A DNA stretch of 46,320 nt from an uncultured Gilliamella sp. (GTDB lineage: Bacteria > Pseudomonadota > Gammaproteobacteria > Enterobacterales > Orbaceae), in assembly GCA_945276085.1 (NCBI GenBank), contig CALYPO010000005.1, positions 1-46,320 on the forward strand, read 5' to 3'. The translations under genes were made by a program, and so were the position numbers. Positions 28,190 through 35,867 of this stretch are shown piece after piece; the stretch's first letter is position 1; every line of letters begins with the position of its first letter. The notes under the pieces are model-generated. The model saw only the letters and a program-made list of their open reading frames with translations. It made no database searches and was not told the DNA's origin.

Positions 28190-29365
28190 ATGAACAATAC
28201 ACAAAATCAAGCTTTGTCGAAGTGGTTAATCTTTTTAATGGCATTTGCAATAGGTATTACTATTGCCAGTAATTACTATGCACAACCTCTGTTACACTCT
28301 ATTACCAATGATTTAAACATTGCAGTTGAACACTCTGGGGCGATCATTATGGCTGCACAGTTTAGTTATGCTGTCGGCTTATTATTTATTACGCCGCTGG
28401 GTGATAAACTCGAACGTAAAAAATTGATACTGATTTTAATGATCTTATCAACATGTGGTCTTATTATTAGCGCTTTATCGATCAATTTATGGATGCTAAT
28501 ACTAGGAACCGCTTTGACAGGACTCTTTTCAACTGTTGCTCAGGTATTAATTCCATTCGCTGCGACCTTATCAAAACCTGAGCATCGAGGAAAGGTGGTT
28601 GGTACATTAATGAGCGGTATGTTATTAGGTATATTATTAGGTCGAACCTTTGCAGGGGCTATTTCGTCAAATGCCGACTGGCATTATGTCTATTGGATTG
28701 CGGCAACTATTATGATCACTGTCACTGCGTTACTTGGTTTTTATTTGCCTACCTATCGCAATACCATTAATATTAATTATTTTAAACTGTTATTATCAAT
28801 CGGCACGCTCTATAAACAAGAACCAATACTAAGAATTCGTTCGCTACTGGCAATTATTTCTTTTGCCCTATTTTCACTATTATGGACGCCACTTGCGTTT
28901 TTATTGACTGACGCGCCCTACCATTATTCTGATTTTATTATTGGCCTGTTTGGTTTAGCGGGAGCGGCTGGTGCTCTTGGCTCACCGATTGTCGGAAAAT
29001 TATCTGATATAGGTAAAGGCACACTAGCGACAACCATTGGTTTATGTTTATTACTACTATCTTGGCTACCACTTTCACTAGCACAGTATTCAATCATAGC
29101 GCTAATTTTAGGCGTAATATTGCTCGATTTTTCGGTACAAGTTACCCATGTTTCTAATATGAGTGCTATTTATCAAATTAGACCCGATGCCCGCAGTCGA
29201 ATGAACACAGGTTATATGGTTTGCTATTTTATTGGAGGCATGCTGGGCTCGGTTACTTCAACCTACTTATTTAGCCACTATGGTTGGCTATCGATAGCCA
29301 TTACCGGAACGCTATTGGGGTTACTTGGTATCGTCAGTTGGTATATTTACAATACTAAAAAATAG
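28190..29365 (+). CDS. MFS transporter, probable drug/metabolite efflux
   Basis: This 391-residue protein has about 12 hydrophobic segments and the major facilitator motif A between helices 2 and 3 (PLGDKLERKK, about residues 66-75). A weaker copy lies in the second half (GKLSDIGKG). The N-terminal half, with ASNYYAQPLLHSI and ALTGLFSTVAQVLIPFAATL, resembles the DHA1-like YgaY/AraJ type efflux proteins of unknown substrate. It starts 69 bp after mutY with no clear terminator between them. The substrate cannot be read from the sequence. Confidence 0.8.
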   Translation: MNNTQNQALSKWLIFLMAFAIGITIASNYYAQPLLHSITNDLNIAVEHSGAIIMAAQFSYAVGLLFITPLGDKLERKKLILILMILSTCGLIISALSINLWMLILGTALTGLFSTVAQVLIPFAATLSKPEHRGKVVGTLMSGMLLGILLGRTFAGAISSNADWHYVYWIAATIMITVTALLGFYLPTYRNTININYFKLLLSIGTLYKQEPILRIRSLLAIISFALFSLLWTPLAFLLTDAPYHYSDFIIGLFGLAGAAGALGSPIVGKLSDIGKGTLATTIGLCLLLLSWLPLSLAQYSIIALILGVILLDFSVQVTHVSNMSAIYQIRPDARSRMNTGYMVCYFIGGMLGSVTSTYLFSHYGWLSIAITGTLLGLLGIVSWYIYNTKK

Positions 29366-29903
29366 TACAATCATTGAATTTAAATTGATATCACAAACAA
29401 CTCAACCCTATTTTTTAATAAAAATATTTGAGCTTTAGTTAATATAGTTTAACACATTGTTTATAATCTTATTTTTTCTTCTGCTTAAACAAACCGAATT
29501 GTTGATTGTTTAAGATGATCGATTAAATAATCACAATTAACTTCTGATTTTATTATAGATTAGCTTAATTAAAATTCCTGGCACAAAAATTAATCCGAAT
29601 TGAAAATAATAAAAATGGATAGTATCAAATAGACTAAAAACTAACACAATACCCCTTGTACATAACAAGAAGAAACGGAATAATCCTCTTCTTGCTTAGA
29701 ATAAGATTATTTATAATACAATATGCTAAATAGCAGTTAATATTGATAAGTACATCGTTGTTCTATAAATTAAAGCAACCATTATGGTGGTAATCATCGC
29801 TAAAATGTTTTCAGTAATAGTTAATAATCATAAAGCTACCATCAATATTTTTAAATTAAAAACGGTTTAATGGTCCAATTACTCAATACTTAAGGAGTCA
29901 TTT
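29366..29903. other. 538-bp AT-rich intergenic region before the OYE gene
   Basis: No gene is seen here on either strand. CTTAAACAA (29484-29492) and TTGTTTAAG (29506-29514) are a perfect 9-bp inverted repeat with a 13-nt loop and could be an operator. CAAGAAGA (29666-29673) and TCTTCTTG (29687-29694) form a second hairpin. A TATAAT lies at 29712-29717 without a good -35 box. The Shine-Dalgarno of the next gene, AAGGAGT, is at about 29892. Confidence 0.5.
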
Positions 29904-30944
29904 ATGGCAAAAATTTCATATCTTAATACGCCATTTACTGTAAAAAAATTAACACTCAAAAATCGTATTGTGATGCCGCCAATGTGTCAATATCAAGCAA
30001 CGGATGGCGTGCCTAATGATTGGCACTTTGTTCACTATGTGTCGCGTGCGGTTGGCGGTGTTGGATTAATTATTGTAGAAATGACTAATATCGCGCCAAA
30101 TGGTCGAATCTCGCCAAATTGTCTGGGTTTATGGAATGATGAGCAAAAAGATCAATTCAAACGAATTGTTGATGCTGTACATGCACAAAATGGCAAAATC
30201 GCCATCCAAATTGCCCATGCCGGACGCAAAGCATTAGGTACATCTGATGTCGTGTCGTGCTCACCAATTAAATATGATGGCGCTAACGAAGCCATGGAAA
30301 AATGGCAATACCAAACGCCTCGGGAATTATCCAAAGATGAAATCATCGAGATCATTGAAAAATTCAAACAATCAACCCAAAGAGCAATTGCTGCTGGGTT
30401 TGATGCGATTGAAATACATGCGGCACATGGCTATTTGATCCATCAATTTTGCTCACCAAAAAGTAATCACCGAACTGATGAATACGGGCAAGATAAATTA
30501 TTATTTGCTGAGCAAGTTATCGAAGCCGTCAAATCAGTCATGCCATCGGATATGCCTTTAATAGTGCGTTTTTCAGCCCAAGAATATGGAAAGGACGGCT
30601 ATGATGTTGAGTACGGGCGTAAACTGGCCAAATGCTTTGCTGATGCTGGCGCTGACGTATTAGATGTCAGTGGAGGGGGGGACGGACAGTTAGATCCAGC
30701 ACATACCCCTGAATTTCATGCTGGCTATCAAGTATATTTAGCGCAAAGCATTCGCAAAATAACAAATTTGCCGATTATCACCGTCGGTATGCTCGAAGAT
30801 CCATATGTAGCTGATTATGTATTAAGTACTAAAGATGCTGATCTTATTGGCATTGGACGAGGGTTATTACGCGATCCATATTGGGCTTTACATATCCCAT
30901 CCTCACCATTTATACCAAGCTCTTATGCTGCAGCGTTTAAATAA
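29904..30944 (+). CDS. Old Yellow Enzyme family NADPH dehydrogenase (YqjM/NamA type)
   Basis: This 346-residue FMN enzyme reduces activated C=C bonds in enals, enones or nitro compounds with NADPH. It belongs to the YqjM/NamA (class III) branch: RIVMPPMCQYQATDG near residue 22 has the flavin-tuning Cys, and HFVHYVSRAVGGVGLIIVEM and IQIAHAGRKA follow. The catalytic substrate-binding HAAHGYLIHQFCSPKSNHRTDEYG is at about 168-191, and GIGRGLLRDP near the end binds the phosphate. The physiological substrate is unknown. It is a single-gene unit with its own AAGGAG ribosome binding site, convergent with ubiI. Confidence 0.92.
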   Translation: MAKISYLNTPFTVKKLTLKNRIVMPPMCQYQATDGVPNDWHFVHYVSRAVGGVGLIIVEMTNIAPNGRISPNCLGLWNDEQKDQFKRIVDAVHAQNGKIAIQIAHAGRKALGTSDVVSCSPIKYDGANEAMEKWQYQTPRELSKDEIIEIIEKFKQSTQRAIAAGFDAIEIHAAHGYLIHQFCSPKSNHRTDEYGQDKLLFAEQVIEAVKSVMPSDMPLIVRFSAQEYGKDGYDVEYGRKLAKCFADAGADVLDVSGGGDGQLDPAHTPEFHAGYQVYLAQSIRKITNLPIITVGMLEDPYVADYVLSTKDADLIGIGRGLLRDPYWALHIPSSPFIPSSYAAAFK

Positions 30945-30957
30945 CTCAGTTTTATAC

Positions 30958-30995
30958 TTCATTATCCATCAAGCCATGCTTAAGGGTAATGAAGT
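30958..30995. terminator. Hairpin between the OYE gene and ubiI
   Basis: CTTCATTATCC (30958-30968) pairs with GGGTAATGAAG (30985-30995) with one G-T wobble, between two convergent genes. T-runs are short on both sides. Confidence 0.55.
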
Positions 30996-31007
30996 CATAA
31001 ATTTAAC

Positions 31008-32192
31008 TTAAATATGCATAGCATATTTAATTAACTGTTTTTTGATAGGAGAGCAATGATCGATAGTATTCATACCAACTGTTCTTATTAATTTTTTAAC
31101 AAGACTATCACCGTTAAACATATCTTGTATGGTTCGCATAGCGGTTAACATCACTAAGGTATCCTTTCGACGCATAAATTGAAACAATTTTAAATTATCA
31201 ACTAATCCAAAATCTTTTTGTTGATCAATTAATTTTTTAATTGTTGTAACCAATAATGCTGAATCTTGAAATCCAAGATTGACACCTTGCCCAGCTAAAG
31301 GGTGAATGGTATGAGCAGCATCACCAATTAACACTAAACGATGTTTAATAAATTGTCTTGCTAAACGCGCTTTCAACGGGAAAACCATTCTTGGATTGAT
31401 TAACTGACATTGACCGACTTTATCACCCGTTAAATGAAATAATTCATTGCAGAAATCTGATTCTGACATTGAAGATAGCATTGCCGCATTATCAGGCTTG
31501 GTTGACCAAACCAAACAACTTTTATTTTGTTGCCAAAGCGGCAAAAAAGCGACAATACCATTTGGATAAAAAATCTGTCTTGCACAAGATTGATGTGGGT
31601 AACGCGTTTCAACTGTGGTTATTACAGCATGATGAATATAATTACGTTCAAAAACAGAAATGTTTTCTTGCTTTCGAATCCAAGAGTGTGCCCCATCAGC
31701 ACCAATGACTAATTTAGCATATAATACAGTTTCATTAGATAATGTTAGACAAGCGTAATCTTGGCTAAACTCACTATTAATTGCTTGATCAGGATAAATG
31801 GTGATGTTAGTACGTGATAATGCGTATTGATAAAGATAGTGAGATATTACATCATTTTCAATGATATAACCAAGATTAGCATAACCATAATCTTTGGCAT
31901 GAGCAGCTAAATGTGCTTGACCATTTTTTTCCCAAACACCTATTTCAGAAAAATCTTGTACTCGTTTACTTGCTAATAAATCATCCCATATCCCAATTTG
32001 CGCAAAATAACGCTGACTAGCATTATTTATTGCAGACGCTCGAATACCTATCTCATTATGAAATAATTGTTGATGCTGATGAATGTTAGCATCGACAAGC
32101 GCAATGTTTAAACCATGTTGACTAAGTGCGCAAGCAGTTGCTAAACCAACTAATCCACCACCAACAATAGCAATATCAAAATTTTTATTCAT
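31008..32192 (-). CDS. ubiI: Ubiquinone biosynthesis FAD monooxygenase (UbiI-type)
   Basis: This 394-residue flavoprotein hydroxylates the ring of ubiquinone intermediates; UbiI acts at C5. The N-terminal dinucleotide fold is FDIAIVGGGLVGLATACALS, the middle motif VIGADGAHSWIR is at about 161-172, and the FAD ribityl motif LIGDAAHTIHPLAGQGVNLGF at about 286-306. The pattern ASAINNASQRYFAQIGIWDDL and GYIIENDVISHYLY aligns better with E. coli UbiI (VisC) than with UbiH or UbiF, which share the fold. In E. coli ubiI follows ubiH; here it follows tatA instead, with a 14-bp gap. Confidence 0.85.
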   Translation of the reverse strand: MNKNFDIAIVGGGLVGLATACALSQHGLNIALVDANIHQHQQLFHNEIGIRASAINNASQRYFAQIGIWDDLLASKRVQDFSEIGVWEKNGQAHLAAHAKDYGYANLGYIIENDVISHYLYQYALSRTNITIYPDQAINSEFSQDYACLTLSNETVLYAKLVIGADGAHSWIRKQENISVFERNYIHHAVITTVETRYPHQSCARQIFYPNGIVAFLPLWQQNKSCLVWSTKPDNAAMLSSMSESDFCNELFHLTGDKVGQCQLINPRMVFPLKARLARQFIKHRLVLIGDAAHTIHPLAGQGVNLGFQDSALLVTTIKKLIDQQKDFGLVDNLKLFQFMRRKDTLVMLTAMRTIQDMFNGDSLVKKLIRTVGMNTIDHCSPIKKQLIKYAMHI

Positions 32193-32206
32193 ACCAACAA
32201 ATATCG

Positions 32207-32383
32207 CTACTTATTATCAAGTTTGTTATCGTTTTTGACTTCAGTGTCATCATCATTCATCGCTTTTTTAAACCCTTTTAAAGCTGAACCTAAATCAGAC
32301 CCTAAATTACGTAGTTTTTTTGTGCCAAATAATAAAATGACTACAGCAAGAAACACTAAAAGGTGTGGAATGCTAAATGACAT
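32207..32383 (-). CDS. tatA: Twin-arginine translocase subunit TatA/TatE
   Basis: This 58-residue protein starts [20 protein letters not shown], one transmembrane helix with the family's FG hinge. An amphipathic helix [20 protein letters not shown] and a charged tail follow. This is the TatA/TatE design that forms the export pore of the twin-arginine pathway. AGAGGA lies 7 nt before the ATG. tatB and tatC are not next to it, so this is a solitary, TatE-like copy, or the tat genes are split in this genome. It is cotranscribed with ubiI by position. Confidence 0.93.
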   Translation of the reverse strand: MSFSIPHLLVFLAVVILLFGTKKLRNLGSDLGSALKGFKKAMNDDDTEVKNDNKLDNK

Positions 32384-32506
32384 ATAAAAATCCTCTTTTA
32401 AAAAGTATTACTGCTATGCTTGATCCAAAACAACAACACAGCACTTAAAGTATTAGCTTAATTATACGCTTTTTATTAAGGGATTTCACAACAAGTTATT
32501 TTAGGA

Positions 32507-32590
32507 TAAAAAAAAGACCTGTATATAAATATACAGGCCAACATGAAATATAAGGAATATAAGGAAAGAAAACAATGAAAAATCCTTACC
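32507..32590 (-). ncRNA. Candidate small regulatory RNA (~83 nt)
   Basis: On the minus strand an intrinsic terminator has no gene in front of it: CCTGTATAT and ATATACAGG arms (32518-32537), then TC and eight T (32508-32515). About 53-87 nt upstream is a good sigma-70 promoter (32597-32624). The predicted transcript is about 83 nt. Its middle is CU-rich, with TTTCTTTCCTT and ATATTCCTTATA, which could pair with Shine-Dalgarno sequences, as Hfq-dependent sRNAs often do. No reading frame of note lies in it on this strand. I do not recognise it as a known sRNA family. Ends are inferred from the promoter and terminator only. Confidence 0.5.
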
Positions 32591-32596
32591 CTGCTT

Positions 32597-32624
32597 ATTA
32601 TCCATTTTTTTTCGTTTTAGTCAA
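32597..32624 (-). promoter_or_regulatory. Sigma-70 promoter of the candidate sRNA
   Basis: Read on the minus strand, TTGACT (32624-32619) and GATAAT (32602-32597) each differ from consensus by one base and are 16 nt apart. The spacer contains an eight-A tract. No protein gene starts downstream on this strand; the only matching end signal is the terminator at 32508-32537. Confidence 0.6.
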
Positions 32625-32884
32625 CGTTTTTATTTGCTTTCGTATTTATTTAAAGAAAGGTAGCAAAATTAAAAATAAAACAAATAAAATCATTAATATA
32701 CAATATAATAACCACTTAATTATTTCATTTTCAATATTTTAACTTAAATCAAAAATTATTAAAAAAAACATATTAAATTATAAAAATACTTTATTTTTCG
32801 TATAAAATAACTTTTTTAAAACAGAAAAAAACACATCATCATTTTTTTAAAAACTCTAATTTTAAAACGTAAAATTAAACAAAA

Positions 32885-32953
32885 ATCAGAATATAAAACG
32901 AATAATTTAACCGAAATTAAGAAAAAACATTTTTAAATACAAACTATTCTGAT
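32885..32953. promoter_or_regulatory. Inverted half-sites upstream of the S24-fold regulator
   Basis: ATCAGAATA (32885-32893) and TATTCTGAT (32945-32953) are perfect inverted copies 51 bp apart in the very AT-rich region (32740-33030) before the regulator gene. They may be operator half-sites for autoregulation. The rest of this interval holds only A/T tracts and no other recognisable feature. Confidence 0.3.
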
Positions 32954-33030
32954 AATCATATATATAAAACTAAAAAAATATGTTTTATAATTAGTAAACG
33001 GATGAAAATAAAAAGTAGACAGAAATAAAT

Positions 33031-33717
33031 ATGATTAAAAATAAAAATGTTAAAACATTTAAAGATAGATTATACAGCTCTATGCAAGGTTTATCTGTTT
33101 CTGCCTTTGCTAAAAAATGTGATATGTCAGAAACTGTTATCAGAGACTACTTATCAGGTAAAACATATCCATCTCTTACCCGTTTAGAAGTCATTGCGGA
33201 AAAATGTAATGTATCTTTCAACTGGCTTGCTACCGGTTATAAATTAGAAGTTTTCGATCCTAAAGACGAAGATGATGGTATTTATAACGAAAATATTTAT
33301 CGAATTCCTGTTTATAAAAAACAATTACCCACTAAAGAAGAAGCGCAAACTCAGCGTTATGTTCGTGAAACCCCACCAGTGATGAATTATCCTATCGTTG
33401 AAGGTTGGGCTGCTCATCGAGGCCTCGATATCCGAAAACTAATAATTTATTGGGCTAAAGGCGATCTAATGGCACCAGACATTGAAAATAATAATGGCGT
33501 GATTATCAACACACAAGAAAGTGAACTTATTGATGGTGCCATTTATTTAATCGAATATGAAAATTTTACCTTGCTTAGGAAAATAAGATTAACACTGGGC
33601 AGTTGGATCTTAATTTGTAACAATAACCAATATCCAACTATTGAGGTTCCTAAAGCTCATTTCGAAAAATACAATATTGTAGGTCGTGCAGTACAAATCA
33701 TTAAAGATGTTTTTTAA
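33031..33717 (+). CDS. Phage-repressor-like regulator with inactive S24 domain
   Basis: This 228-residue protein has an N-terminal helix-turn-helix (about residues 21-66: LSVSAFAKKCDMSETVIRDY and PSLTRLEVIAEKCNVSFNWL). A LexA/CI-like S24 domain (about 120-228) follows a linker. The motif that is GDSM in LexA and CI reads GDLM at 144-147, so the catalytic Ser is Leu146. At the LexA lysine position (T-V-K-R) the sequence reads T-L-L-R, with Leu182. Both dyad residues thus appear lost and self-cleavage is not expected. No phage genes adjoin. It is transcribed alone and ends at a strong hairpin. Target genes are unknown. Confidence 0.8.
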   Translation: MIKNKNVKTFKDRLYSSMQGLSVSAFAKKCDMSETVIRDYLSGKTYPSLTRLEVIAEKCNVSFNWLATGYKLEVFDPKDEDDGIYNENIYRIPVYKKQLPTKEEAQTQRYVRETPPVMNYPIVEGWAAHRGLDIRKLIIYWAKGDLMAPDIENNNGVIINTQESELIDGAIYLIEYENFTLLRKIRLTLGSWILICNNNQYPTIEVPKAHFEKYNIVGRAVQIIKDVF

Positions 33718-33761
33718 TACCATAAGTAGCAATCCAAATTAGTTCAGGCTATAATTTAAAC

Positions 33762-33793
33762 ACGAGGAAATCTACAACCTGTAATTTCCTCGT
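33762..33793 (+). terminator. Terminator after the S24-fold regulator
   Basis: ACGAGGAAAT (33762-33771) and ATTTCCTCGT (33784-33793) are perfect 10-bp arms with a 12-nt loop, followed by TATTTTAC, 44 nt after the regulator stop. It separates the regulator from the ABC exporter transcript. Confidence 0.7.
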
Positions 33794-33971
33794 TATTTTA
33801 CTAATAGGTATAATTTTCCTACATCAGGTAGAAAGCTAAATAATGTTCATCTAAAAATATCACACAACAATTTAGTGTTTAGATAATTTATATCTATAAC
33901 TATTACCCGCATATTTCTTTTGATCATTGATAAAAAATCAATGGCTAACCTTACTAATTATTGGGTCAATT

Positions 33972-35807
33972 ATGTATCGATTTTTTGAAAAATTGGTGTC
34001 AGCTTATCCTAAAGATGACGCACAACCTACCGCTAAAAACTTTTTTAAATTTATTTGGCAATCCACAAAAGGCATTCGCATCTTTATATTATCACTCATT
34101 ATACTTAGTGGTTTAAGTGGCGCTTTTGAAGCTTTCTTATTTGCGGCTTTAGGTAAAGTAGTTGATTGGCTGGCTGTCATTGAGCCAAGTAAATTTTGGC
34201 AACAAGAAAAAAGTACATTAATTTTATTTACCTTAATCATTTTAGCAAGTACGTTGATTATTGGCTTACAAACCATTATTAAGCATCAGTCACTTGCTGG
34301 TAATTTTCCGATGAGAATACGTTGGAATTTACATCGTTTAGTCCTAAATCAAAGTATGCGATTTTTTCAAGACGAATTTGCAGGCAGAATATCAGCAAAA
34401 GTCATGCAAACAGCCCTTGCCGTTCGAGATACCTGTTTTTTGGTAGCAGATATTTTAGTTTATGTGCTTATCTCGTTTATCACCATGGCAGCAATTATTG
34501 GACAACTCGATCCTTGGTTCTTATTACCCTTTTTTGGCTGGTGTGTCCTTTTTGGCATTGCTATGTACTATTTCATTCCACGCTTAAGTAAAGTGGCGAG
34601 TATGCAGGCAGACGCCAGATCAACCATGACAGGACGCGTGACAGATGCCTATACCAATATTATGACAGTAAAACTTTTTTCACATGCTGGCAATGAAGCT
34701 AAATATGCCCAAGAGTCCATGGATGAATTTTTAATTACAGTCAATAAACAAATGCGCCTAGTGAGCAGTTTTGAAATTGTAAACCATTTGCTTTCTATTT
34801 CACTGATTTTAAGTACGACAGCGATTTCACTCTGGCTATGGAGCCAACAATTAGTCGGAGTGGGTGCGATTGCCACAACAACCGCAGTTGCACTACGATT
34901 AAATGGTTTTTCACATTGGATCATGTGGGAAATAGCGTCCTTATTTGAAAACATTGGTGTTGTTAAAGATGGAATAAAAACATTTTCAGCCACTCAAGCT
35001 GTCACAGATAAACCCGATGCAACTGAGCTTAAAGTCAATCAAGGTAAAATTGAATTTAAGCATATAGATTTTAATTATGATAAAAAACGGTTAAATGCGG
35101 TAATCGAGAATTTAGATCTTACCATCAATCCTGGTGAAAAAATTGGATTAGTCGGTCGTTCTGGTGCTGGTAAATCGACACTAATTAACTTGCTGTTACG
35201 TTTTTACGATTTACAGAGTGGTAAAATCATTATTGATGGTCAAGATATTACCAATGTTACCCAAGAAAGTTTACGTGCCAAAATTGGTATGGTCACCCAA
35301 GATACCTCGCTACTGCATCGTTCAGTAAAAGAAAATTTACTTTATGGTAATAATCAAGCCAGTGAGCAAGAGATGATCATAGCGGCTAAAAAAGCCCATG
35401 CTGATGACTTTATTCAAACATTAGTCGATGCTAAAGGTAGAACAGGTTATAACGCCTATGTAGGCGAACGAGGTATAAAATTATCGGGAGGGCAAAGACA
35501 ACGAATCGCAATTGCTAGAGTCATTTTAAAAAATGCCCCTATTTTACTTTTGGATGAGGCAACAAGTGCACTTGATTCTGAAATAGAGCAAGCCATTCAA
35601 GAAAGTTTATATACCTTAATGGAAGGAAAAACCGTTATTGCGATAGCCCATCGTTTATCGACCATTGCAGCAATGGATAGATTAGTCGTGCTCGATCAAG
35701 GTAAAATCATTGAGCAAGGTACACACCAACAGCTATTAAATAAAAATGGCTTATATGCACAACTTTGGAAACATCAAAGTGGCGGCTTTTTGGGCGATAA
35801 CCTTTAG
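33972..35807 (+). CDS. ABC exporter, fused permease and ATPase
   Basis: This 611-residue half-transporter has an N-terminal type I exporter membrane domain (about residues 35-325, six helices) and a C-terminal ATPase. Walker A GRSGAGKST lies at about 395-403, the signature LSGGQRQRIAIAR at about 501-513, Walker B ILLLDEATSALD at about 522-533, and the switch His in AIAHRLSTI. It belongs to the MsbA-like group that starts with MYRFFEKLVSAYP. Substrate is unknown: lipid, peptide or drug are all possible. A TTG 15 codons earlier is in frame; the ATG at 33972 is preferred because the family starts there. It acts as a homodimer or with a partner encoded elsewhere. Confidence 0.85.
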   Translation: MYRFFEKLVSAYPKDDAQPTAKNFFKFIWQSTKGIRIFILSLIILSGLSGAFEAFLFAALGKVVDWLAVIEPSKFWQQEKSTLILFTLIILASTLIIGLQTIIKHQSLAGNFPMRIRWNLHRLVLNQSMRFFQDEFAGRISAKVMQTALAVRDTCFLVADILVYVLISFITMAAIIGQLDPWFLLPFFGWCVLFGIAMYYFIPRLSKVASMQADARSTMTGRVTDAYTNIMTVKLFSHAGNEAKYAQESMDEFLITVNKQMRLVSSFEIVNHLLSISLILSTTAISLWLWSQQLVGVGAIATTTAVALRLNGFSHWIMWEIASLFENIGVVKDGIKTFSATQAVTDKPDATELKVNQGKIEFKHIDFNYDKKRLNAVIENLDLTINPGEKIGLVGRSGAGKSTLINLLLRFYDLQSGKIIIDGQDITNVTQESLRAKIGMVTQDTSLLHRSVKENLLYGNNQASEQEMIIAAKKAHADDFIQTLVDAKGRTGYNAYVGERGIKLSGGQRQRIAIARVILKNAPILLLDEATSALDSEIEQAIQESLYTLMEGKTVIAIAHRLSTIAAMDRLVVLDQGKIIEQGTHQQLLNKNGLYAQLWKHQSGGFLGDNL

Positions 35808-35820
35808 CGAATTATCGATT

Positions 35821-35856
35821 AAAAAAGGAAGAATATACACGCAAGTATAATCTTCC
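35821..35856 (-). terminator. Intrinsic terminator of dacB
   Basis: On the minus strand GGAAGATTATAC and GTATATTCTTCC pair with one mismatch around TTGCGT, then six T (35826-35821). It follows the dacB stop by 11 nt. On the plus strand the same stem can end the ABC exporter transcript less efficiently. Confidence 0.8.
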
Positions 35857-35867
35857 TGTAATTCACA

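Noticed and set aside
32575..32742. Plus-strand 55-codon frame starting MKNPYPAYYPFFFV with a GGA 9 nt upstream, also a mini frame at 32543-32578 that overlaps its ATG
   Set aside because: The opposite strand has a good promoter and terminator, and the Phe run comes from the T-tract of that promoter spacer; the second half is low-complexity AT-driven sequence. The GGAAAG site is just the complement of the CU-rich sRNA part.
33927..33971. N-terminal extension of the ABC exporter from a TTG
   Set aside because: The family starts at MYRFFE; the extension has no ribosome site and no resemblance.
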